Assembly: GCF_011769525.1 (NCBI RefSeq)
Contig: NZ_CP050440.1
Coordinates: 4,341,501 to 4,405,500, forward strand
Source of the DNA: Tolypothrix sp. PCC 7910
GTDB taxonomy: Bacteria > Cyanobacteriota > Cyanobacteriia > Cyanobacteriales > Nostocaceae
Length of the DNA: 64,000 nucleotides
Direction of reading: 5' to 3'
Numbering within the stretch: the first letter of the stretch is position 1; each line of letters begins with the position of its first letter. Shown one piece after another: positions 18,556 through 29,500 of this stretch. The notes under the pieces were generated by a model. That model was not told the origin of the DNA. It was given only the letters and a program-made list of their open reading frames with translations, and ran no database searches. The translations under genes and the position numbers were made by a program.

Positions 18556-20793
18556 TTAATCCCTCTGAATCAACCGCTGTTGCAATCTTGTGTAGCGCTG
18601 TTTATCGTCACTAGAACGGACAGCCAGGGATATTGCTTTTTTAGACCCAATGACAATTGCCAACTGTTTAGCACGAGTTAGTCCAGTGTAGAACAGATTA
18701 CGGGACAGCATCATATAATGCTGCATATAGAGTGGCAAAATCACCACTGGATACTCACTGCCTTGAGATTTATGGATTGTAGTGGCGAATGCAAGGGATA
18801 TTTCATTCAAGTCAGCATAATCGTAAACTACTAGGCGATCGCCATACTGTACTACTACTTCTTGTTCTTCTGTATCAATACTACTGATAATTCCTAAATC
18901 ACCATTAAATACTTCTCGATTGTAGTCGTTCATTTGCTGAATAATGCGATCGCCTACACGCAAAGTCATTCCACCCCTGGTAATCTCCACTTTTTCGGGG
19001 CTAGGCGGATTAATTAGCTGTTGCAATACTGTATTCAAGTTGCGAGTTCCAACAACTCCCCGCGTCATGGGGCAAAGTACTTGCACATCGGTAGCTGGAT
19101 TAAATCCTAAGTGAGGAATTAAATCTGTAATTAACTCACAAATCGCTTGTACTCCATGTTCTGGCTCAAATCCTCCACCATGCCATAAACAATCAGACAC
19201 CGGATGATCGGAAATTGCCTCGATGGTGGGCAATTGTCCGCGATTAATTTGATGTGCGATGGTGATAATTGCGCTTTGCTGGGCTTGCCTAAATACCTGT
19301 GTTAACCGCACTACGGGCACTTGTCGAGAATGTATTAAATCAGCAAGTACCTGTCCTGGCCCTACCGAAGGTAACTGATCGATATCTCCTACTAACAATA
19401 GTTGTGCGCCAGCTGCCACAGCATTGACTAAAGAGTATGCCAAGAATAAATCCAGCATTGATGCTTCATCGGCAATAATTGCGGTGTGGGGCAAAGGATT
19501 ATGATTGTCGCATTTAAAACTCATCGTCTTCGGCTCAAATTCCAGTAAGCGATGGATTGTTTTTGCTTCTAACCCAGTCATTTCACCCAATCTTTGAGCC
19601 GCCCTTCCTGTAGGCGCAGCCACAGCAATCGATTTCCCCATCGCCTTCCATAAGCTGACGATGGTGTAGGTAGTGAAAGTTTTCCCCACACCAGGGCCAC
19701 CCGTCAAAATCATTACAGGAGCATAAGCCGCCATTTCTACAGCTTGTTGCTGCTGTTCTGAAAGCTGAATCTTCTGGCTGCTGGTAAACTTCTCTAGCCA
19801 AGCCCGCACACGGGGGATATCTTGGGCTACCGATTGACGCAAACGCTGAGATATTAGTTGTGCTAAATTTTCCTCAGTGTGGTAGTAAGTTGGCTTATAA
19901 CACAGCAGCGTTTTCTCTGGCGTTTTCTCTCTAATTAAGTCATCTTTGAGCGCCATATTTTTGATAGTTTCAGTAATGGCAGATTCCGTTGGCTGATGCT
20001 CATCGGTGGTGAGTAGTTTGATTACACTCTCAATTAATTCTGGTTGGGGTAAGTAGCAATGTCCTTCCTCTGCGGCTTCGCTCAAAGCATGAATAATCCC
20101 TGAACAGTATCTAAACTCGCTATCGGGGGCAATACCAACATTGCGAGCAATTTTATCGGCAGTCAAAAATCCGATACCATAGATATCGGATGCTAACTGG
20201 TAGGGGTTTTCTGTAACTTTAGCGATCGCCTCATCGCCGTACTGTTTATAAATTTTTACAGCGTAGGTAGTAGAAACACCATGCCCTTGCAAAAATACCA
20301 TCACTTCTTTAATAGCTTTTTGCGTTTCCCAGGCGTTTTTAATTAACTTGATGCGTTTTTTAGCTATACCTGGAACTTCAATCAAACGCTCAATTTGATG
20401 TTCGATAATATCTAAGGTTTCCTGTCCAAAGTGTGCCACAATGCGTTTAGCTGTGACTGGCCCAACACCCTTAATTAGTCCACTACCCAAATATTTCTCA
20501 ATTCCTGTGAGCGTTGCTGGTTTAGTTTCCCTGTAATTGACGACTTGAAACTGGGGGCCATATTGGGGATGATCACGCCAAAATCCTGTGAGTTGCAGTG
20601 TCTGTCCTGGTTGAATGTTAGCAAAGCTACCAGTAATTGTGGTTAAGTCTTTAGCACTGGGACGCATCAGCCGCGCTACAGTATAGCCTGATTCTTCTGA
20701 GTAAAAAGTCAAGCGTTCCACTACTCCCGTAATGGTTTCGTGCTGAGGTGAAGCGTTGATTTGTTGCTGTTGATGGGTAGGGGAAGTGGACAT
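18556..20793 (-). CDS. recD2: RecD2-type SF1 DNA helicase
   Basis: 5'-3' helicase of the RecD2 subgroup, which works without RecBC. The N-terminal OB-like domain (residues 1-90) and helix-hairpin-helix segment (GVGPVTAKRIVAHFG, VPGIAKKRIKLI) precede the motor. Walker A is GGPGVGKT at 365-372, Walker B is IIADEASMLD near 447, and motif VI is near FATTIHKSQGSEYPVVILPL. 745 residues is normal. The downstream neighbour is the NACHT gene; both are on the same strand but 240 bp apart across a repeat-rich gap, so I do not assume an operon. Confidence 0.94.
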   Translation of the reverse strand: MSTSPTHQQQQINASPQHETITGVVERLTFYSEESGYTVARLMRPSAKDLTTITGSFANIQPGQTLQLTGFWRDHPQYGPQFQVVNYRETKPATLTGIEKYLGSGLIKGVGPVTAKRIVAHFGQETLDIIEHQIERLIEVPGIAKKRIKLIKNAWETQKAIKEVMVFLQGHGVSTTYAVKIYKQYGDEAIAKVTENPYQLASDIYGIGFLTADKIARNVGIAPDSEFRYCSGIIHALSEAAEEGHCYLPQPELIESVIKLLTTDEHQPTESAITETIKNMALKDDLIREKTPEKTLLCYKPTYYHTEENLAQLISQRLRQSVAQDIPRVRAWLEKFTSSQKIQLSEQQQQAVEMAAYAPVMILTGGPGVGKTFTTYTIVSLWKAMGKSIAVAAPTGRAAQRLGEMTGLEAKTIHRLLEFEPKTMSFKCDNHNPLPHTAIIADEASMLDLFLAYSLVNAVAAGAQLLLVGDIDQLPSVGPGQVLADLIHSRQVPVVRLTQVFRQAQQSAIITIAHQINRGQLPTIEAISDHPVSDCLWHGGGFEPEHGVQAICELITDLIPHLGFNPATDVQVLCPMTRGVVGTRNLNTVLQQLINPPSPEKVEITRGGMTLRVGDRIIQQMNDYNREVFNGDLGIISSIDTEEQEVVVQYGDRLVVYDYADLNEISLAFATTIHKSQGSEYPVVILPLYMQHYMMLSRNLFYTGLTRAKQLAIVIGSKKAISLAVRSSDDKQRYTRLQQRLIQRD

Positions 20794-21034
20794 TGCTGAT
20801 TTAAAATATGCCGCACATCATTATAGGTTTGAAAGTTTGTTTATTATAGTACATACATACTAAAGCTGGTAAAGAATAATTGAGCCAGCCTGTCAGGGGC
20901 AGGGGCAAGGAGGAAGGGTGCAAGGGCAAGGGGGCAGGGGGCAGGGAGCAGGGAGCAGGGGAGAAATTTCTATTACCAATGACAAATGACAAATGACCAA
21001 TGACCAATTGACAAATGACCAATTACCAATCACT

Positions 21035-24000
21035 TTACTTTTCTTCGCCGTAAGAGCGAATTAATTCTCCTAATTTTTTCTGAGCAAACTCCTTGACTTT
21101 GATGTCTACATCATTACTGACTCTGTCGTGTAACAGTGGTAAGGTTTGAGAATGATCAGGATATTGCTTAATCAAAATATCTAGCGCTACTCGTCGCGGG
21201 TTGGTTTGCCAACTGTTTTGGCGTTGGAAGGGATCGTTCACAGCGCATTTGTAAAATATCTCAAACATCTCGGCTTCATCCTTGAAGTTGCGCGCTAACT
21301 CTTGCACTGCGGTTTGTCTTACTCGCCAACTTTCATCAGCAGTGGCGAAGTATTTCAAGAAATTTATGCTGTCAGCATTATCTTGAAAATTGCGTGCTAA
21401 CTCTTCTGTGGCTGCACGTCGTACCTGCCAATGAGCATCGATAGTAGCACGGCATTTGAGGAAGCTGATAATATCAGCATGATCGTGGCAGTTACGCGCT
21501 AAAGCTTGCACGGCTGCACGTCGTACATAATAATTTGCATCAGCAATCGCGCGGGTTTTGAAAAAGGCAATAATCTCAATATCATCTAGGAACCGCGCTA
21601 ATTCTGCGACAGCTACAAGGCGCACATTCCAACTAGAATCACTAGTGGCGCGATATTGGAGAAAGCTGATAGTTTCAATATCATCTGGAAAGTTGCGCGC
21701 TAATTCTTCCACAGCTACACGGCGCACATCTGCATCTTCATCAACTGTCCCACGAGTTTTGATGACATCTATAATATCTGCATCATTGGGGAAGTTCCTT
21801 GCTAATGCTTGCAATAGGGCTTGTCTAACATCAGCATCATCATCAATAGTCGCACGGGATTGGAGAAAAATAATTATGTCTCTTTTGGCTGGAAAATTGC
21901 ACGCTAATTCTACTACAGCCACACGTCGCACCTGCCAATTTTCATCAGCAGTAGCTAGGGTTTTGAGGAAGCTGATCACAGTATCATCTGCAAAATTTCT
22001 GGCTAATCCTTGAATTGCGGTTTGGCGAACATCGCTATCATTATCAGCAATGATGCGGTATTTGAGAAAGCCTATAGTATCTGCATGATTTTGAAAATGA
22101 CAAGCTAATGCTTCCACAGCTACACGGCGTACATCGGCATCTTCGTCCACATTTGCACGTTCTTTGAGGATGCTCAGGGTATCGCCATCATAGGGAAAGT
22201 TGTGTGCTAATTGTTCAACGGCTACACGGCGCACATCTGCATCTTCATCAACGGTAGCATGGTCTTGGAGAATAGCCATAGTATCAGCATCATCGGGAAA
22301 GTGGCGTGCTAACTGTTCCACGGCAACACGGCGCATATCAGCATCATCATCGGTTATGGCTCTATCTTGTAAAATGCTGATGGTGTCAGTATCATCGGGG
22401 AAGTTACAGGCTAATTCTTCTAAGGCTACACGGCGGATATCAGCATCATCTGCGCTCGCACAGTCTTTGAGAAACTGTACAATACTGCTATCTTCTGGGA
22501 AGTTGCGCGCTAATTCTTCTAAAGCTACACGGCGCACATCTGCATCTCCATCTGCAATCGCTCTATCTTTGAGAAACTGTATTGTACTGCTATCATCGGG
22601 GAAATTGCGCGCTAATTCTTGTACACCTGCGCGGCGCACATTCCAGCTTTCATCAATGATAGTGCGTTGTTTGAGGAAACTAATAGTATCGCTATCATCT
22701 ACAAAGTTACGCGCTAATTCTTGCACAGCCGCACATCGCACGTGCCAATTCTCATCTAAAGTTGCACACTGTTTTAACCAAGATTTGATTTTGAAATCAT
22801 CTTTCCAAGTAGTCGCAATTGCTGTCACGGCTTGGGTACGAATTTCTTCAACGAGTTTTGTTTCTTTATCGTCAAATAATTGATCATAATAATACCAAAG
22901 GTCATACTTGGTTAAATCTTGTAATTGCACTAGTAATTTATTGGCAGTTAACCCAATGACTGAACGTTTTCTCACCTCTGCCAAGCATTTAGCAGCTAAA
23001 AATAGATTAGTGAACTTTTGCTGTTCGCCATTTTGCAACATTAAATATTCAATTAAGGCTGCTACAAATCTTGGCTCAATCATGCCTGCAATTAGCCGCA
23101 ATACTTCATGCCAAGTTTCATCTTGCCAATGTTTACCAAATACTTCTTGCTTTAGTTCAGTTAAGGATAGAGTTTGTGTTTCTTTAAATTGCCACACAAA
23201 TTCCCAAGCACAGAAATACTCTAAAAATGTACGATGGACAAAGCCATAATAATCTGCACCGAGAAAACATAACATAAAGTTACGAGTCCGCAGTTGATTA
23301 ATTAACCGTCTCGCCTTATCTCTTGGTTCACTGATTTCCAGATTTTTCAAATAATCAGTGAATATTTTTTCTAAATTACTTGCACTAATCCAATTACCTG
23401 CTAAACCTTTTTTACTGGTTTGCATATAATAGGCAACTTGCCGCAACATTGCTTGCTTATCTTGATAATCTATGGTTGTGGGTAAATGCTGTTCATGGGA
23501 TAATGCACGTTCAACATCCCATTTATACAGCAATAATTCTGAGGCTTTTTTATACAGTTCAGCTCTATCTCGTGGCAGTTCTTGATTACGATTGATAATT
23601 GCCATCATCGTCAGCAACAGCGGATTACCTGCTAATTCCGTAATCGCTTTGGAAGTATTAATGGCGCGTAATAATCTTTCCTTTTTCCTTTGCTGATCTA
23701 CCTGATATTTAAAAGTTAAATTATGCCAGCGATTAATAAAATCTTGAATTTGCTGGCTATCTAAATCTTGCAGCATAAAATGGCGAAATTGAGCATCGCG
23801 TAAACGTTGGGGTTTATAACCAATGACGCGAGAAGTGACTATTACTTGTACTTGCGGATATTCATTGGTGAAGCGATGAATTGCGGTAATCATATCTTCA
23901 CGCTTACCAGAATCAAATACTTCATCTAAACCATCAAACATTACTAAAGCATTGCCAGTTTTTAACTGTGCTTGTAATTGATGCTGATTGAGATGAGAAA

Positions 24001-25087
24001 TTGCGCCGGGACTTTGATGAAAAAATTCTAAAAAATTCTTGCAATGTCCATCATCATAATTCCGCATATAAGCGCGTAACTCAATCAACAAGGGAATTGG
24101 CGGTAGAAAAACACCTCGCTTACCGATTTGATCGAGAGTTTTTTCTACCCAAGCTAATGCTAAGTATTGCAATAATGTAGACTTACCAGAACCAGGATCA
24201 CCCAGAATCACAATATATTTATAAGTTTGTGGCTGATTAACAATATCCAACACCGAAGCTAGCGGCTGTTCAAAATATACACGTTCGTATTGTTCTAATT
24301 CTTCCCAAGAAATTGCTTCCGCTACTATTTGATTACTGTCGCGCATCCGCCGCAAATGTTCTTTAGGTAATTCGTGAACTTGGGGTAAAACTTGGTGAAC
24401 TTCTCGCACATTAGGAGTGACAAATATACTCCATAATCTCAATTCGTTATAAGCATAACCGCTGGTATCCAAACTATCTAATTTTAAATTGATATAGCGT
24501 TCGCGAATTGCTTCTTGATATTGCTGCAAGTCAAAGTTAGGAATAATTCCCGCAGCTTCTTGGCTATTAATTTGAATTGCTTGTAAGTTACGTGAATTGA
24601 GGATATCGCGTAATTCTGGCGACTCTGTAAGAATTTGTTGACATTTTATAACATAACTATCTGTTACCGCTTGCCAATTAAAATCAACTGGTAACTCTGG
24701 TAAATTGAGACTTTGCCAAATAGTTTCTAAACTTTGATAATCTAAGCGCTTACAATCGCCATCAAAAGCTTTACCTAGTATCTCTTTAACAGGCTTATGG
24801 CAAATAAATCGCTTGAGAGGCTGATTAAATTTATTGATATCATCATCAGCAAGCTGGCAAGACTTTAACTCATTTTCTACGAGTTGTAGAAATTCATTGA
24901 CTGCTTCAGCGACAGCTTTCTGAATTGGTTCTTCTTTAAATATCTTAGTTGTATTCTGCAAACTACTTTTAAAAAAGTCCTTTGCATAATCCTTTGCTAA
25001 ATCCTTAGCAAAATCTTCATTGAGAATAGATTTCACGAGAAATCCTACGGCATTATTTGCTACCCAGCTAACTAACCATTCCATCAT
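21035..25087 (-). CDS. NACHT NTPase with C-terminal HEAT-repeat array (bacterial NLR-like)
   Basis: Large STAND ATPase of 1350 residues. Residues 1-280 form a helical N-terminal effector or signalling region without a recognised enzyme motif. The NACHT module follows: Walker A GDPGSGKS at 296-303, Walker B LVMFDGLDEV at 381-390, a sensor-like VIVTSR near 415, and the conserved post-NACHT motif FVHRTFLEYFCAWEF at 616-630. Residues about 745-1320 are some 16 HEAT-like repeats of 34 residues with core DADVRRVAVEELARNFPDD. The layout (effector, NACHT, repeat sensor) is that of bacterial NLR relatives, several of which are antiphage proteins; related NACHT-HEAT proteins in cyanobacteria may also be regulatory. 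No effector gene is adjacent. Membrane segments are not obvious, apart from a weakly hydrophobic first 20 residues. Confidence 0.9.
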   Translation of the reverse strand: MMEWLVSWVANNAVGFLVKSILNEDFAKDLAKDYAKDFFKSSLQNTTKIFKEEPIQKAVAEAVNEFLQLVENELKSCQLADDDINKFNQPLKRFICHKPVKEILGKAFDGDCKRLDYQSLETIWQSLNLPELPVDFNWQAVTDSYVIKCQQILTESPELRDILNSRNLQAIQINSQEAAGIIPNFDLQQYQEAIRERYINLKLDSLDTSGYAYNELRLWSIFVTPNVREVHQVLPQVHELPKEHLRRMRDSNQIVAEAISWEELEQYERVYFEQPLASVLDIVNQPQTYKYIVILGDPGSGKSTLLQYLALAWVEKTLDQIGKRGVFLPPIPLLIELRAYMRNYDDGHCKNFLEFFHQSPGAISHLNQHQLQAQLKTGNALVMFDGLDEVFDSGKREDMITAIHRFTNEYPQVQVIVTSRVIGYKPQRLRDAQFRHFMLQDLDSQQIQDFINRWHNLTFKYQVDQQRKKERLLRAINTSKAITELAGNPLLLTMMAIINRNQELPRDRAELYKKASELLLYKWDVERALSHEQHLPTTIDYQDKQAMLRQVAYYMQTSKKGLAGNWISASNLEKIFTDYLKNLEISEPRDKARRLINQLRTRNFMLCFLGADYYGFVHRTFLEYFCAWEFVWQFKETQTLSLTELKQEVFGKHWQDETWHEVLRLIAGMIEPRFVAALIEYLMLQNGEQQKFTNLFLAAKCLAEVRKRSVIGLTANKLLVQLQDLTKYDLWYYYDQLFDDKETKLVEEIRTQAVTAIATTWKDDFKIKSWLKQCATLDENWHVRCAAVQELARNFVDDSDTISFLKQRTIIDESWNVRRAGVQELARNFPDDSSTIQFLKDRAIADGDADVRRVALEELARNFPEDSSIVQFLKDCASADDADIRRVALEELACNFPDDTDTISILQDRAITDDDADMRRVAVEQLARHFPDDADTMAILQDHATVDEDADVRRVAVEQLAHNFPYDGDTLSILKERANVDEDADVRRVAVEALACHFQNHADTIGFLKYRIIADNDSDVRQTAIQGLARNFADDTVISFLKTLATADENWQVRRVAVVELACNFPAKRDIIIFLQSRATIDDDADVRQALLQALARNFPNDADIIDVIKTRGTVDEDADVRRVAVEELARNFPDDIETISFLQYRATSDSSWNVRLVAVAELARFLDDIEIIAFFKTRAIADANYYVRRAAVQALARNCHDHADIISFLKCRATIDAHWQVRRAATEELARNFQDNADSINFLKYFATADESWRVRQTAVQELARNFKDEAEMFEIFYKCAVNDPFQRQNSWQTNPRRVALDILIKQYPDHSQTLPLLHDRVSNDVDIKVKEFAQKKLGELIRSYGEEK

Positions 25088-25750
25088 AAAACTCGCGCCT
25101 GTTAAAGCTACTGACTACGAGTATAGACACTAGCATTAATAAATTTCTCAGCTTTAGGGGATATTAACTAAATATCACAATCTGAAAAATGTGATGCTTG
25201 GAAATACTCTTGTTTACATTTACCCAGATGGTTTATTGAAAAGGGAAGTTCCTATTATTTAAAATATAAGTATGCTGATAATTATGGTTGCAAAATAAAC
25301 CAAGATTTTTAATGGTTAAATGATTTTAATTTTGATGCTTAATCACAGATAATCTCTGCTTTAAGCTAATTTGATCTTATTTGCTGTATTGGTTATTTAT
25401 TCTGAGTTACTTGTGTAATGGTTTGATTTTTATTTGGGTATATTCAGTGTAAAAAAATATTTATTATCCTAGACATAGGCACAAATACACCCTAAATAAT
25501 TTAAGTTGACAAATATTACGTGAAAATATAATTTATAAACAAAAGTTGCAATTGCTGGCATTAAAAATTGCAGACTCGTAGGGTGTGTTGTCGCGTAGCG
25601 CAACGCACCGACGCAGCATCAAGCATTCAAGCTGCGATACTGAGAATATTCAATTAATCATGCGATCGCATCATAAATTTGATTGTATTTCTCTACAATG
25701 CAAAATCCAGGCAAGTTAAAATTGTATCTACTGATTATTCCTCAGCCCAA
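25088..25750. other. AT-rich intergenic region, no gene seen
   Basis: Upstream region of the NACHT gene. Very AT-rich from 25120 to 25560. At 25578-25615 lies a GTAGGGTGTGTTGTCGCG-type dispersed repeat with CGTAGCG/CGCTACG-like pairing. No convincing open frame on either strand. Confidence 0.5.
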
Positions 25751-25981
25751 ATGAGCATAGCAGAATTATTCCTGACCTTGCGAAATCTGTCTCGTGCAGA
25801 AAAATTACAGGTGATGCAGTTTTTAGTTCAAGAACTAGCAGATGAAGAAGTATGATCACTGCAACCGGGAATAACTTATCATGTTTGGTCTCCTTTTAAT
25901 TCCCATGATGCTGCTGTGAAGCTAGCTGCACTATTAGAAAAAGACAGAACTTTGCTTTTACCATTCCCAAATGGCATTTGA
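25751..25981 (+). pseudogene. Broken small cyanobacterial gene (in-frame stop), about 75 codons
   Basis: A short frame starts MSIAELFLTLRNLSRAEKLQ and runs to QELADEEV, then meets TGA at 25853-25855. The same frame continues with SLQPGITYHVWSPFNSHDAA and KLAALLEKD up to a TGA at 25979. Together the two halves match the layout of a small protein family common in cyanobacteria (about 70-75 residues, helical start, then a tyrosine-tryptophan-SPY/F motif and an alanine-rich helix). Some members sit beside toxin-like genes. Frame is preserved across the stop, so a single substitution is the simplest cause. I call it a pseudogene; a recoded TGA is very unlikely. Confidence 0.75.
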
Positions 25982-26186
25982 ACTGCGTTCAAAATCATAA
26001 GCTGAGAATATTCAATTAGTAATGCGATCGCACTATCCCATCATCGCATCATCGCACGATCGCAAACTTGAGCTATTGCATCTGCTTGTTATATTAATGC
26101 ATCGAATAGCAATTGAGTTGCATCGGCTGACATTGCGATGTCTACGCATCCAGAAACAATGCATCCCATCGCCTAACAATACGATT

Positions 26187-26214
26187 GTAGGGGCAAGGCA
26201 TGCCTTGCCCCTAC
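26187..26214. repeat. Perfect 28-bp palindrome (dispersed REP type)
   Basis: Arms GTAGGGGCAAGGCA and its exact complement with no loop. A degenerate relative is visible at 50048-50070. This family is common in Nostocales intergenic DNA. The surrounding region 25982-26526 has no convincing gene; an open frame at 26022-26327 is low-complexity His/Arg/Leu and I reject it. Confidence 0.85.
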
Positions 26215-26526
26215 CCGCATACATAATTTACGCGAAATACGCTGTATATGGCATCAAAACGCGAAAACTGCATAAGTCCTCGCTTCTCAGAAATAAATAT
26301 AAGAGAACCGAGGAAAAACCCCCATGAACAGACAAATTATCAAAATATTGTTGCAAAAACTGAAACCAGCCTCATCCAAGTTTCATGCAAGCTTTAAACT
26401 AAATCCCATCTAGCTCAGTAGATACTGAAAATAACTTAATAATCTCCATTATCCCCAATCCAGCGACAGATTGATACCCAAACGCCTGGATAACTTCTCA
26501 TACCTCTTAATTACGAATTACGAACT

Positions 26527-29500
26527 ATGTTGAAGCTTTACACTTTAACCTGCTTGCTGAGTGTTGTTTTATTATCCGAATCAGTGGGAGCAAAAGCCAC
26601 ATTTAAACAGACGCAAATTGCCCAGCAGCCAACCACAACACAGCAAGATGCAACCCGCGCCGCAGCAATGAAAGCAGCTGAAGAAGGGATGGCGCTTTAC
26701 GAACAAGGTTCAGCAGAATTACTGCGACAAGCGATAGAAAAATGGCAACAAGCGCTGGTGTTGTGGCAGAAAGTAGGGGATAAAGAATTGCAAGCTGTTA
26801 CTCTGCTTGCTCTTGGAAGAGTTTACTCTGATTTAGGGGAACAGCAGAAGGCTTTGGAATATTACAACAATGCACTCCCACTGTGGCGGGCAGTGGGCGA
26901 TCGCTCTGGGGAAGCTACTACCCTCAATAATATCGGCTTAGTTTACTCTGATTTAGGGGAAAAGCAGAAGGCTTTGGAATATTACAACAATGCGCTCCCA
27001 CTATATCGGGCGGTGGGCGATCGCTCTGGGGAAGCTAGAACCCTGAATAATATCGGCACAGTTTACGATGCTTTAGGGGAAAAGCAGCAGGCTTTGGCAT
27101 ATTACAACAAAGCACTCCCACTATATCGGGCGGTGGGCGATCGCTCTGGGGAAGCTACTACCCTGAATAATATCGGCTTAGTTTACTCTGCATTAGGGGA
27201 AAAGCAGCAGGCATTGGCATATTACAACAAAGCACTCCCACTAATTCAGGCGGTGGGCGATCGCTCTGGGGAAGCTACTACCCTGAATAATATCGGCTTA
27301 GTTTACTCTGCATTAGGGGAAAAGCAGCAGGCATTGGCATATTACAACAAAGCACTCCCACTAATTCAGGCGGTGGGCGATCGCTCTGGGGAAGCTAGAA
27401 CCCTGAATAATATCGGCGCAGTTTACGGCGATTTAAGGGAAAAGCAGAAAGCTTTGGAATATTACAACAATGCACTCCCACTGTGGCGGGCGGTGGGCGA
27501 TCGCTCTGGGGAAGCTACTACCCTGAATAATATCGGCTTAGTTTACTCTGCATTAGGGGAAAAGCAGCAGGCATTGGCATATTACAACAAAGCACTCCCA
27601 CTAATTCAGGCGGTGGGCGATCGCTCTGGGGAAGCTACTACCCTGAATAATATCGGCGCAGTTTACGATGCTTTAGGGGAAAAGCAGCAGGCATTGGCAT
27701 ATTACAACAAAGCACTCCCACTATATCAGGCAGTGGGAGATCGCTCTGGGGAAGCTACTACCCTGAATAATATCGGCGCAGTTTACGATGCTTTAGGGGA
27801 AAAGCAGCAGGCATTGGCATATTACAACAAAGCACTCCCACTAAGACAGGCGGTGGGCGATCGCTCTGGGGAAGCTACTACCCTGAATAATATCGGCGCA
27901 GTTTACGATGCTTTAGGGGAAAAGCAGCAGGCATTGGCATATTACAACAAAGCACTCCCACTAATTCAGGCGGTGGGCGATCGCTCTGGGGAAGCTACTA
28001 CTCTGAATAATATCGGCTTAGTTTACTCCGATTTAGGGGAAAAGCAGAAGGCTTTGGAATTTTACAACAATGCACTCCCACTAATTCAGGCAGTGGGCGA
28101 CAAAGGTAATGAAGCTAGTCTCCTTAGTAACATCGCCTATCTAGAACGAAGTCGCGGAAATCTCCAAGCAGCCCGCACCAATGTAGAAGCAGCTATCAAA
28201 ATTATCGAACAATTACGCACCAAAATTGACAGCAAAGAACTCCGCACTTCTTACTTCGCCACCAAGCAAGATGTTTACAAATTCTACATCGACTTGCTGA
28301 TGGAACTCCACAAAAAATCCCCATCCCAAGGATACGCTGCATTAGCCCTACACTACAGCGAACGCTCCCGCGCCCGCAGCCTCATCGAATTATTAAACGA
28401 AGCCAACGCCAAAATTATTAAAGGCGCAAACCCCGAACTAGTAGCACAAGAACGGAATTTACGTCAGCAAATTGATGCCAAAGATACACTGCGGCGTAAT
28501 TTAGAAACTTCAGACAATAAAAACGACTTAGTTACTAAAGCCGCTATTCAAGGACTGAGTCAACAAATTAACAATCTCCTGAGTCAATACCAAGAAATAC
28601 AAGCCAAAATCCGTGCTAGTAACCCAGAATATGCAAAATTGACTAATCCAGATCCCGAAAAGGATATTCTCAAATTACCCCAAATCCAACAACAGCTAGA
28701 TCAAGACACGCTGCTATTGCAATATTCCTTGGGAGAAGAACACAGTTATTTATGGGCTGTCACTCCCACATCAATGCAAGTTTACACACTCCCCCCACGC
28801 CAAGAAATAGAAAAACTTACCCAACGATTAAGCCAAGATTTAAAATCACCAATAGCTAACGACGCTACTATTGCCAGTTCCAAAAAACTTAGTCAAATTA
28901 TCCTTACACCCGTTGCCGATAAATTACCAGGAAAGCGTTTAGTAATTGTCGCTGATGGTGCATTGCAAACTCTTCCTTTTGCAGCGTTACCTGATTTAAG
29001 CGCCACTAAATATCAACCACTGATGGTAAACCATGAAATCGTCAATTTACCCTCAGCTTCTACCATTGCCTTTCAACGCCAACAACTTGCTAACCGCAAA
29101 CCCGCACCCAAAGCTTTAGCCATCCTTGCAGATCCAGTATATAGTGCTACCGATGAACGAGTCACAGGTAAACCCGAAAAGACTCAAATCGGTTCAAATT
29201 TAGAACTCGAACGTTCTGCCCTAGAACGTGCCGCCAGAAGCCTCAAACGCAATGGTTGGGATAGGTTAAAAAATACCGCAACCGAAGCCAAAGAAATTTT
29301 GAAATTAATACCAGCATCCAGCAGCTTAGAGGCTTTGAATTTTGATGCAAACTACAACAAAGCAACCAGTAGCGCTTTAAATCAATTCCGCATTTTGCAT
29401 TTTGCTACTCACGGCTTTGTCAACCAAGAACAGCCACAGTTATCCGGAATTGTACTGTCATTAGTTGATAAAAAAGGCAACCCCATCAGCGGCTACTTAC

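Noticed and set aside
21558-22883. Plus-strand open frames opposite the HEAT repeats
   Set aside because: They are shadows created by the repeated codons of the NACHT gene on the other strand, with Ser/Ala/Arg-rich products and no start signals.
26022-26327. 101-codon frame in the gap before the CHAT gene
   Set aside because: It crosses a 28-bp palindrome, has no ribosome binding site, and its His/Arg/Leu-rich product resembles no family.
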